Of a stretch of 36,101 bases of DNA, positions 24,901-31,308 are shown piece after piece (the stretch's first letter is position 1; every line of letters begins with the position of its first letter). The notes below the pieces were generated by a model. That model saw nothing but the letters and a program-made list of their open reading frames with translations. It ran no database searches and was not told the origin of the DNA. A program made the position numbers and the translations under genes. This DNA is from a virus, in IMG/VR virus record IMGVR_UViG_3300046468_002641, positions 1 to 36,101 of that record; one strand, given 5' to 3'.

Positions 24901-25172
24901 TTGTCGAATTTCGGAGGGCTTATATTTATTCCGGTTTCAACGAAAGCCGACCTAACACCTATATCACTTATAGCATAGACCCTAACATCAAAAAACCCAT
25001 ACTTACCCTCTAATGAAACTGATTTCTGAATCGCCTCCCCCTCAAAGTCGGCCAAATCCCTACCTACGCCTAAATTATACTGAAAAGAATAGTTATCGGA
25101 TGATCCGGCAACCTCGTAATGAGCATCAAGATCATTTACATTAAATTGAATTCCTAGAGCAGTAGATAACAT
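18984..25172 (-). CDS. J C-terminal part / long central tail fibre with beta-roll tip
   Basis: This is a 2062-residue protein that continues the lambda J architecture begun in the next upstream gene. Residues 1-~470 are fibronectin-III-like beta sandwiches. Several modules with W/Y..G..V..Y.W spacing at about 310-362, 636-700, 866-911, 917-970 and 1747-1809 look like carbohydrate-binding modules (CBM5/12 type). About 740-835 holds three ~40-residue repeats with YDNWGRIPL, DGNWGKIAL and SDGWKKAPL. Around 1480-1510 ANIANAAIVDAKINDLKVDK is the J-type stalk helix repeat. At ~1737 comes a short collagen-like GQDGLDGRMG. The end (1947-2062) is at least six S-x-I-x-G-G-x-x-N-x-I beta-roll repeats and stops in mid-array. 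Probably the receptor-binding fibre. Confidence 0.82.
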   Translation of the reverse strand: MLSTALGIQFNVNDLDAHYEVAGSSDNYSFQYNLGVGRDLADFEGEAIQKSVSLEGKYGFFDVRVYAISDIGVRSAFVETGINISPPKFDNTFTFNNLRITNLPVRTDVGSVNIHSPQFEGDKLEVKSEFINKNSQISWELIPPVGHAKQGESIDSELLKDSLFEKFDITIENGTGAVVIPASVLDASPGLQNSISAGAPSEALSNYREFSLSLNESVFDDLNLDRTFGLRIVSHDSFGRTATGVLTGVNYESNIEGFNYSLRGSDVSFSWFSNDTDFNKVSLQRLGIPSSVELVDYENLQTNIDYFRDVLLANQWNFGFGNYLSGDMVTYNTPPQTGIFKCIQTHSSDKNRTPDNGNYWEFIREDKVLYDYSSFNITNNQYSDTQTWGLSYYYAFQAHDGYGSSDILNLSQGGLTQSGELKGLVSEVKVSNLRFRERKDDLIFDWNILDQDNNLVDLEQYRFALSTSDTPSILGISGSLFDSHTKDFLTGITQGENSKISSIDTDGNRTVIFDLPTTKLIDSYEYTREVNNEIYGTGGFASNFQIFDANGYYNSGDFVADFNKHIYKFNVDTMFSFLDLMFINNPRPHYEEWSTSETYYWNGFNNQLQYKGNIYRVEKPYAHLDGSFGPNSSNVKGVFDSRVNYFVDDLVISSDDQIFSYSSRTSYIAGDVVLHYQTFYLCLRDQEANQSFIPGTDRTRWRVLSLFDEVPCSIYKVNVDISVGTSSFDHSSPGNPGDRNVVDHYLYYCFDYDNWGRIPLIPVTRSAGNNGDVECDSNFLYVNVSDGNWGKIALHESDKVDDGSHSLCDIEPDYHFIEVYTSDGWKKAPLSHWDFNGFSPSMDVNNWTKQTPDNSEWFNLLYPAYKLDAYNWSADKTYTRGSLVLYDNDIWSGLITNTSMTPVQGEGFWTNIDAGGDDIYPSGYNQNDIVYHNNSLYYALEDNPTGGPLDAYIGSGEYVNSTFQESQWIPVWLRDDSYDDFVFGHIGIPESGKRSVGIEVGIIDKDGNILNSEKIIGINQEPSIKEDGFAVNSTDEVTRVKFNFTYAFSTQEKTTKVNLYRSSQENFEITGSDGRPYDSLPDFENNINLDSTLVKVTLGAADASFGDNVTQIVDEPPIPRVDGIDQPTGYFYKILPFDDFGSGDLYRVLDNTEDLQKVMVWPRSYNNKNPNGSIGPVFRTSEDDIPGPVVSFSGDTAFENYFLSWSHPSGNIQNVDEIPNDISYYEVWASDDDKLELGSINAFLKDEKDLSKPLDFSNNSGYRRIEGNIPNYIEGGQPIPIERQDPALGITNAKRIFNVNANGPEVEVSHFGKTNDKKYFWVRSVDYAGNKGPFTGQANLQPESDLLYIKGLELTLGEAVATDISGFEIRMTEKFPNTISLVPNNPFSQVGTSNQVEWISHKLYFTGAEYIIDPGETDITKSSGYIWWNRGDSSYNFSESHPAGSQGQGAINGFDDGDFIVARADLGVATPVYYSFANALIGTANIANAAIVDAKINDLKVDKLKAGLIKSADIQLTTDGASNGGVVRSLGFYDIDDQSINQGFFLSGDGTFGFKTPGGSLGFKDGLLTLQGRIRQTDGNDFDIGGLQSIPSYVNYEEVNNNYQMVNSSDIIISGVLRNSSATTTDIQFRMDLISENQNHQVFSYDQFDSAYDINNQIYSGPTLSGFSYDIDDFEIDGSNRNFKAYLKAGISSEVGFDDILKSFNTTGDSIVVYAKSKTSSLENSVTITRIIDGKIGQDGLDGRMGASPTYRGEWDPSESYFFIDGTRTEPSRGDIVKHLSDYYVCLQSNGGINGSSQTPNSSSVYWKPFGAVFSSVATKLLVAEQSFVEERIILGRNLGGLIASNGFIGGLYNNSNQAAVSVENYNTAGFLLGRDNSNNVYFDVGGPIKDSGGINNVLDSSGNVIESYLRFSSKKGKIEIKGSFTNNSSIQTVSALAQNLNDPSDTLATFIGGGYSNSITENVDNANNYKSLASSIVAGSNNLIKGRFSFIGNGYGNVCEDNFSSIVGGYQNEIDTGAQEVSRLTDATQDGGGNFIGGGKGNQILDGSSQSIIGGNFNVIN

Positions 25173-25188
25173 AATATATATTATTATA
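25170..25188 (-). promoter_or_regulatory. AT-rich TATAAT-type element before the J C-terminal gene
   Basis: The minus strand reads TATAATAATATATATTATG, starting within the upstream stop codon and ending in the ATG. It resembles the exact TATAATATATTATG found before the genes at 1081 and 31297. No Shine-Dalgarno is present. A promoter or initiation role is inferred from recurrence only. Confidence 0.3.
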
Positions 25189-28100
25189 CAGTTAAATCAA
25201 ATAATAACAACCCATCTGGAGCATCAGGTAATGACATGTCCGCTTGAGGCGGAATTGGCAGCGCAGGAGAGCGGGGAGGTCCTTTTTGTTCTACAGCTAG
25301 AAACTTTGAAGGGTTATATTCTAATGCAGTAACTTCGTATTTATTTTCGGATAATTCTTTCACAGAAATAGTTCTAAATAATTGAGACTCAAGCTTCCTG
25401 AAAATTTTAGACTCGGGGGGTAATTCTATACTAACAAATCCATATTCAGTGACACCAATCATTAAACCAATCAAGGACGCACTGGATTCCAGTTCTATCA
25501 CATTAGTATCAACCTTACTGAAATACCACTCACCATTAATCAAATTATCGAATTGCTGACTGGAAGACAACACCGCTGAAATATCAATTGTTTGTGTTAA
25601 ATCTAAATTTATACCATGCCCACCGCTTAGTTCCACTCTAATTGCCGACTCCCCTTGAACGCTCTGGTTTTCATCAACGCTGTACATTGCAGATATATCA
25701 GATTTTACAGCTCTTGGGTTTTCCAAATCAGAGAAAGATGGAGGGTTATTAGAAGATGCCTCCATATAATTCGCTACATCACCCGTTTCACTAAACATTA
25801 AGAAGAAGCCGTTGGAGTCCTTACCTGATATAAATAACCTTTGATCTTTCCCTAATATATAATAATCACCAACACTTAAATTCGTTCCGCTATCATATAC
25901 ATAAAACCCAACAATATTATCTCTAGAAGAATTATCATATATTAGGTATACCCACTTTTTAATAGTGTTTATATACCAAAAAGTATTCTTATAATTATCA
26001 TTAGTCCAAACCCATCCTATACCTGTTGATTCAACTTCTGATTGACTTCCTCCTATATACATCCAGAAACCATCTTGACTATCTATAACTCTATTCTTCA
26101 ATCTCCCTATGTATAGCCACAGCCTCGATTGGTATATAAAAATCCAGTCTGCCCCTGAGTTATAATACCAACCTAAGAAGTCGGACCTATACCAATTAGC
26201 TGCAGATAGAGCTGCTGTTGAGTTAGAGCCAATCGACTCTGCAGTAGAACTAGATATTTGCTCCAGCTCCCCTGTTACTGATACCAACCCTCTTATTGAA
26301 TACGCTGCTCCTAAATTAATTTGATCTAAAAAATCCTTTAACATATCAGCATCAGAGCTGATTAAATAATGCCGCCCCCCAACATTCCCAAACATATCCA
26401 AGCCAATATTAAATATATTCACAACCAACCCGTCAGAAGTCTTCGATATTTGAAAAGTGTGCCGTGTGGAATTGGTTACAAAATAATTCGACGAACCATC
26501 ATTTGTTTTATTTATGCCGCCGGGAAGCTTCCCATCAGAAGTAAAAGAAACCTTCTGTCCATCGGAAAAACCGTGGTTATATATTTTTATTAAATTATCA
26601 GAGACAGAAACCTCCATTTGTATTTTTATTTTTAAATCCTCTATAATCGTCTTTTGCCCTTGTGGTCCAAAATTCCTAACCGTAGGGTCACTAGAGACCC
26701 TACCCTCAAACCTAAGAATCTGAGAAGTTCTCAAAGACTCTATTTCCTGATCTTGGTCCTCCTCGCTCTCCTCGACCCTAGCTCTTTGCTCGATCATTTC
26801 TAGAGACTCATTCGTTCTAGCTAAGGAAATAACTATTTCAACTTTATCTATACCAGGAGAAGATAGATGGGATTTATCTATAAGAATATAGGGTTCAAAA
26901 TATTCTTGATATTGCTGGGTGAACGACCCAGAACTCTGTGAGACTAAAATCTTATTTCTGTATAATTGAATATCCAAGATTCTACCACTCTTATCTGAAG
27001 AGGTTCTAACTTCGTCTGAAATTTCAATGATTGAACCAGCAGTTAAATACGAAGCCTCTTGCCCTGCGTTAAATTTTACTGTTTCTGTTTCTAGTTGAGA
27101 TGTCATCAAAATCCACCTTGCCAGCCTCCTCGCCTGACTTTCTGAAGTTATACCAAACCCCATAGTTTCGTTTTCTATGTACCCTAAGGATATCATAGAA
27201 CTCTCATCTTCTTCGTAGACGATGTCAGGCTTAAAGGATTTGTCCTTATTGTTAAACCTAACCAAACAAGCCGTTGCTTTTTTATTCTTATGGACGCCTG
27301 CGTATGAAAAATCTCCTCCTAATATATTAGAATTATTAAAAAGCTGAACGGGAATCTTATCTCTATCGTATGTAGCCCCGACCTTACCAGAAGAATAAGC
27401 TATCATACCCCTAAATATAGAAGCCATGGAGTTTATTATTTCCAATGCCTCGGATCGCTCTGTTAAATATAAATTAGCTGTAAACCTAGGTTCAACTATA
27501 GGATAATTTATTTGAGTAGCGCACGCTGCAATCAGTTTAATTCCGTTACTTTCGAAATTAGCGGAGTCATCCCTCAAATCTGGCCCTTTTACTGTAATTT
27601 TCCTTGTTGAGGTATTAGAATAAACTATAACTCTCTCGTAAACCTTAATTTCGCCCTCCCTATTTATGGATTTCCTAGTAAGAGTATCTTGTTGATCTGA
27701 ATCTAACCCCTGCCCTTGACCAAAATTATGTTGATGAACAAAAATAGCTATTTTTTTACCAGCGAAAGATGTACCGCTACCAAATTCTTTTGTAAATACT
27801 GATGCGCTTACAGCGCTATCATCAACATTAATTTCAAAATTCGATCGTCTTCCTCTAGAGGAGATGTAAATTTTGCAACCCCTAGGTTCTGAGGTTTGAG
27901 TTTCTACAGGAAAATCTGTCTCAATTAATTGATCGCAGTACTTACCTACTTTATAAAGCTGCCACCTATCAATTGAATATTCTTCGAGTCCGTATTTACC
28001 AATTCCGTACCTAGGATTATGAAGCATATCAAAAAACACCCAAGCAGGATTATCGCTCCAAACTTTATTTGACTCAGAAATTTCATTAACAGATTGTGCC

Positions 28101-29896
28101 AAATCTGTCTGACCTTTAAATAACCCATCCCACGGTCCATCATAAGTCTTTGATTCAGGGTTATAATTCGAAGGAATTAGTATTTTTTTTAATTTTACGT
28201 GATAAGTCCTATTTGGAGAACTAGAAAAGTTTTTTGAATCAATATTTACTCCAACCATTGAACTGTGGGGGTAAGTTAACTTCTGATTTATGATTTCAGA
28301 AAAACTTGCCAATTGAAGAACTTTTCTTTTGTTTAATCCCCCAGTATCACCGTCTTTCGCAGAGGGGTCATACTCGCAACTTAATTTTATAACTTTGAAA
28401 GTTACTCCCGAAGAAACCTCGCTAGATCCATTATCTGGGTTATAGTGTATATTAACATCAAACTGATAAGGGGCGGTCGCTATTCCAATCAGTTTAAAAT
28501 GAGATTCGCCATTCGAACTACTCACTAAAGATAGCCCGCTTTTGGATTTTTCTTGCTCTTTAATAAATTTCTGTCTTTGCATAGTATGATAGAAGCCTCT
28601 TCCTATAAGACCGCCGACATTCCCCTCCTGCCAATTACCGTTTTCCTGATCCCATCTTTCTAAATCTTCTTCTTTTTCTAAATCGAAATTTCTCAAAGAC
28701 ACCCCTTCCGAGTCTAAAACAATACTTCTGGGATCATCGAGCACATTAAACTCTCCATCGTGCCTATTCATTAAAATAATAAACCTAACATCATTATGAG
28801 AAGTGCTTCCGTCACTTTGGTTTACTTGTAGTTCTGTCTTAAATGAAATCCTAACTTGGTCAACTTCCTTATTTGCCACAAAATGAGAAAACACTTTTGC
28901 AGATTGACTTATCGCCTCTGAATGAGATACATAATTAGCCTTCGGTTTATCCTTGTTATTATTTTCGTACGGCCCAGGGCCATATAGCAGAGTGTTGTAT
29001 TCAAGATAAGAAGAAACACTACTAGATATTATTTTGTCATCAAATGCACTTCCCGCCTTAAATTGGCACTTCCCCTCTTCCGAGTCTTCAGACTCGTTAA
29101 GTATATAATTAAAGGTTCCTTCTTGCCCATTTGAGCTTGGGGTGTTTTTCACCTGAACATCATTTAAATATATACCTTCCCTTATGTCGCCCCCAGATAT
29201 TGGCCCCCCATATTTATTAACAAAACCCTCTATAGGACCTTCGCACAATAAATCAACAAATCCCATATTCGAAAAAGATTCTAACGTTAAATCGTTTGAA
29301 CTATTTCGAATCCTCTTTGCTGAACTATCGTGAGATATGGTAGCGCCACCAATTCTCAATCTACCATAACCTAATGGAACAGCAATTCCTTGAGCTTGTC
29401 TAGTTTGCGACCCAGACATCAAAAAAGACTTCGTCGTAGTCGGGGTACCTCTCTTTGGTGGTTTTGGTGGCTTAAATAAAACATTCATTCCGATTTGAGC
29501 TACAGTCCCCCAAACCATCGCAGACGCAACGGCGCCTATAGTAGCTGCTTTTATACCAAATAAAGTAGCACCCTTGATTAAACCACCGACAAAACCCGCT
29601 ACGACACCCCCGTACGCTCCAGAAACAATATGAATTTCTTCATTTTTATATTTTATTTCAGTTTCTAATTCATTTACTGAACTATCCTCAACATCTTTTT
29701 CGCTTGATATATATTTCGGATCCTTCTTTAGAAAAATATAATGTTCGCCATCAATGGCTTTTTTTTGTATATAGTCTATAAAGCCTTCGCTGTTGGCCTC
29801 TAACGCCTGAATAATCTCGATAGGAGTTTTCGCAGCGATTCTCCACTTCCTACCAAAGCGTTTTCCCAATTTACCATGTAAATATACCGTTTTCAT
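25184..29896 (-). CDS. Fusion of tail assembly protein I to the N-terminal part of tail tip protein J (lambda-type)
   Basis: This is a 1570-residue protein. Residues 1-~135 match lambda gpI: VYLHGKLGKRFGRKWRI at the start, then a ubiquitin-like region and a small-residue, glycine-rich hydrophobic segment (SGAYGGVVAGFVGGLIKGAT). From ~143 J begins: PPKPPKRG, QTRQAQGIAVPLGYGRLRIGG (~163-183) and LLCEGPIEGFVNKYGGPISG with LNDVQVKN (~215-250), all J hallmarks. The middle (~500-1090) is the J hub and barrel. Residues ~1235-1342 are a tryptophan-rich stretch (FLGWYYNSGADWIF, SRLWLYIG, GIGWVWTND). J normally also carries the stalk domains, but here they are in the following 2062-residue gene. It probably forms the tip hub that closes the tail tube. 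Confidence 0.85.
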   Translation of the reverse strand: MKTVYLHGKLGKRFGRKWRIAAKTPIEIIQALEANSEGFIDYIQKKAIDGEHYIFLKKDPKYISSEKDVEDSSVNELETEIKYKNEEIHIVSGAYGGVVAGFVGGLIKGATLFGIKAATIGAVASAMVWGTVAQIGMNVLFKPPKPPKRGTPTTTKSFLMSGSQTRQAQGIAVPLGYGRLRIGGATISHDSSAKRIRNSSNDLTLESFSNMGFVDLLCEGPIEGFVNKYGGPISGGDIREGIYLNDVQVKNTPSSNGQEGTFNYILNESEDSEEGKCQFKAGSAFDDKIISSSVSSYLEYNTLLYGPGPYENNNKDKPKANYVSHSEAISQSAKVFSHFVANKEVDQVRISFKTELQVNQSDGSTSHNDVRFIILMNRHDGEFNVLDDPRSIVLDSEGVSLRNFDLEKEEDLERWDQENGNWQEGNVGGLIGRGFYHTMQRQKFIKEQEKSKSGLSLVSSSNGESHFKLIGIATAPYQFDVNIHYNPDNGSSEVSSGVTFKVIKLSCEYDPSAKDGDTGGLNKRKVLQLASFSEIINQKLTYPHSSMVGVNIDSKNFSSSPNRTYHVKLKKILIPSNYNPESKTYDGPWDGLFKGQTDLAQSVNEISESNKVWSDNPAWVFFDMLHNPRYGIGKYGLEEYSIDRWQLYKVGKYCDQLIETDFPVETQTSEPRGCKIYISSRGRRSNFEINVDDSAVSASVFTKEFGSGTSFAGKKIAIFVHQHNFGQGQGLDSDQQDTLTRKSINREGEIKVYERVIVYSNTSTRKITVKGPDLRDDSANFESNGIKLIAACATQINYPIVEPRFTANLYLTERSEALEIINSMASIFRGMIAYSSGKVGATYDRDKIPVQLFNNSNILGGDFSYAGVHKNKKATACLVRFNNKDKSFKPDIVYEEDESSMISLGYIENETMGFGITSESQARRLARWILMTSQLETETVKFNAGQEASYLTAGSIIEISDEVRTSSDKSGRILDIQLYRNKILVSQSSGSFTQQYQEYFEPYILIDKSHLSSPGIDKVEIVISLARTNESLEMIEQRARVEESEEDQDQEIESLRTSQILRFEGRVSSDPTVRNFGPQGQKTIIEDLKIKIQMEVSVSDNLIKIYNHGFSDGQKVSFTSDGKLPGGINKTNDGSSNYFVTNSTRHTFQISKTSDGLVVNIFNIGLDMFGNVGGRHYLISSDADMLKDFLDQINLGAAYSIRGLVSVTGELEQISSSTAESIGSNSTAALSAANWYRSDFLGWYYNSGADWIFIYQSRLWLYIGRLKNRVIDSQDGFWMYIGGSQSEVESTGIGWVWTNDNYKNTFWYINTIKKWVYLIYDNSSRDNIVGFYVYDSGTNLSVGDYYILGKDQRLFISGKDSNGFFLMFSETGDVANYMEASSNNPPSFSDLENPRAVKSDISAMYSVDENQSVQGESAIRVELSGGHGINLDLTQTIDISAVLSSSQQFDNLINGEWYFSKVDTNVIELESSASLIGLMIGVTEYGFVSIELPPESKIFRKLESQLFRTISVKELSENKYEVTALEYNPSKFLAVEQKGPPRSPALPIPPQADMSLPDAPDGLLLFDLTV

Positions 29897-29919
29897 TTAT
29901 ACCCTTAAACCTTATATTT

Positions 29920-30285
29920 TTATACACTTATACTTCGATATAGGTAAAAATCATCGTCAGTTAAACTATATATTAAAAAAGGTATACATAATTCGTCAGA
30001 ACTTTTTATATCACAAGAAGACGGCCTGGAGCCTCCATTCCAATGGCTATGAAAAATATACTCAACTACATTATCTACTAAATTCATTGGATTAATTGCG
30101 AAAAAATATTTTTTATCAGGATGAATATTTTCGCAAGATTTGAATAAAAAACTATTATTATGCTTTACTATTATACCACAACTCTCTTCTTCTTCAAACT
30201 TAAGCGCATAATTTTTGCATTGCAATAAAACTTCTTTAGGAATGTTATTCAACTGGGAATTTTTCCGTTCCAGGGAATCCTCCAA
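29920..30285 (-). CDS. Lambda K-like tail protein, JAB/MPN metalloprotease domain only
   Basis: This is up to 121 residues. The JAMM zinc motif is complete: EEEESCGIIV (~31-40, Glu34) and HSHWNGGSRPSSCD, giving H79-x-H81-x7-S89-x2-D92. Lambda K joins a JAB domain to an NlpC/P60 peptidase. Here the NlpC/P60 part, with its Cys-His pair, is absent, so cell-wall cleavage must come from elsewhere. The order L-K-(I-J) fits. The frame starts at TTG 30285, 41 bases inside L, but a second TTG at 30252 (8-base overlap) may be the true start. Neither has a Shine-Dalgarno. Confidence 0.85.
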   Translation of the reverse strand: MEDSLERKNSQLNNIPKEVLLQCKNYALKFEEEESCGIIVKHNNSFLFKSCENIHPDKKYFFAINPMNLVDNVVEYIFHSHWNGGSRPSSCDIKSSDELCIPFLIYSLTDDDFYLYRSISV

Positions 30286-31297
30286 ACGGAAGGCCTAAGG
30301 ATGCTCCAGATTTATTGAAACTTGATAAAGAATCATGTCTGTCGCTAAATCTCTTTCCGCATGAAGATAAAGTCTTCCTGCATTGATCCTTGATCCAGTG
30401 CTCTGAGTCAAAGAAAGGGTGCCTAGCTGTCGACCCGATATGACTCTTTTTGCATATAAAAACTTGTGGTATTTTCTTGTAAGGGTCAGAAGAACTTTTG
30501 CCTATAATTTTAACTAATTCACCTCTTGTATATGAAGCCAGTTCATTCTCGGTCCCGCCAAGCCCATACTTATTCCATTCTGGAATATCTTTTATACCAT
30601 CTGGGTATTTTGAACTATCACTAAAAGTTAAGGCTTCACCAGAAGAAGACTCTATAGCCAACCCTCTATAGTTGCAACCAATATTACATCTATAAACCCA
30701 TCCGCAAGAACCCGAAAGAACCACTCTAGCAGGAACCGGAGAGTTTTCTAATTCGAGGACTGACACCAGCTCAAATTGTATATATTGCTTATTTTCGTTA
30801 CTTTTTTTATTTATATAATATACATCGTCAGGTAAATGAGATTCTGAATCTGCTTGTCCAAAAGGGTTACTTCCTTCTTGATTTTCGTTTCTATTTTGAA
30901 AATTTTCATCATCCAAAAACCTCGCATATGTCCTTTTTCTAGTTACCTTGCAATTAGAAAAGTCTTTATTAGAATGCACTATTCTAGAAAACAAGCCGTG
31001 AGGATTTGCAATTGTAAAAGTTGGCCTAGACAAGGTTCCGTCCGCCTTTTGCTCAAACCCCTCCATATTAACAGGTAAAGGTTGATAAGATTTTCCTTGC
31101 CAAATTATAGGGTTCGTGCCGTTTATCATTGGGCAAAACCTATAAACAGTATCCGCTCCAATATTCACTCCGTACAAATCCTCAATCATTTCAAAATTAA
31201 TCTGCAAATTACTAAAATCTATTTCATATAAATCTATCAAAGCATCAGGAGTCAGTGATAAAAGTTGTTTATTTAAATTTGATTGAGACTTACCCAT
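30245..31297 (-). CDS. Lambda L-like minor tail protein with iron-sulphur cysteines
   Basis: This is a 350-residue protein. Residues ~15-130 match gpL: LIDLYEIDFSNLQINF, VYRFCPMINGTNPIIWQGKSY (~51-71), MEGFEQKADGTLSRPTFTIAN (~78-98) and CKVTRKRTYARFLDD (~116-130). The C-terminal part has the clustered cysteines expected to bind a 4Fe-4S cluster (C198, C204, C208, C306, C313; contexts SCGWVYRCNIGCNYRG and QCRKTLSSCGKRF). Between C208 and C306 sits an inserted module (YTRGELVKI ... VFICKKSHIG ... EHWIKDQC) of the carbohydrate-binding W/Y..G..V type. gpL sits between M and K in the tail-tip initiator complex. The ATG is in a TATAATATATTATG element at the M stop. Confidence 0.9.
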   Translation of the reverse strand: MGKSQSNLNKQLLSLTPDALIDLYEIDFSNLQINFEMIEDLYGVNIGADTVYRFCPMINGTNPIIWQGKSYQPLPVNMEGFEQKADGTLSRPTFTIANPHGLFSRIVHSNKDFSNCKVTRKRTYARFLDDENFQNRNENQEGSNPFGQADSESHLPDDVYYINKKSNENKQYIQFELVSVLELENSPVPARVVLSGSCGWVYRCNIGCNYRGLAIESSSGEALTFSDSSKYPDGIKDIPEWNKYGLGGTENELASYTRGELVKIIGKSSSDPYKKIPQVFICKKSHIGSTARHPFFDSEHWIKDQCRKTLSSCGKRFSDRHDSLSSFNKSGASLGLPFGGFPGTEKFPVE

Positions 31298-31308
31298 AAT
31301 ATATTATA
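31295..31308 (-). promoter_or_regulatory. TATAATATATTATG element before the L-like gene
   Basis: This exact 14-mer is also at 1070-1083. It begins within the stop codon of the M-like gene and ends with the ATG of L. A -10-like TATAAT 5 bases before the ATG would give a leaderless mRNA; the sequence 17 bases upstream (TTCGAT) is a poor -35. Confidence 0.3.

Noticed and set aside
26682-26703. 8-bp hairpin GTAGGGTC / GACCCTAC in the I-J gene
   Set aside because: A few 8-bp hairpins with short loops are expected by chance in a window this size; there is no T-run and it sits in the middle of a coding region.
29081-29096. Near-palindrome CGAGTCTTCAGACTCG
   Set aside because: Explained by coding for an acidic/serine stretch (NESEDSEE); isolated single copy.
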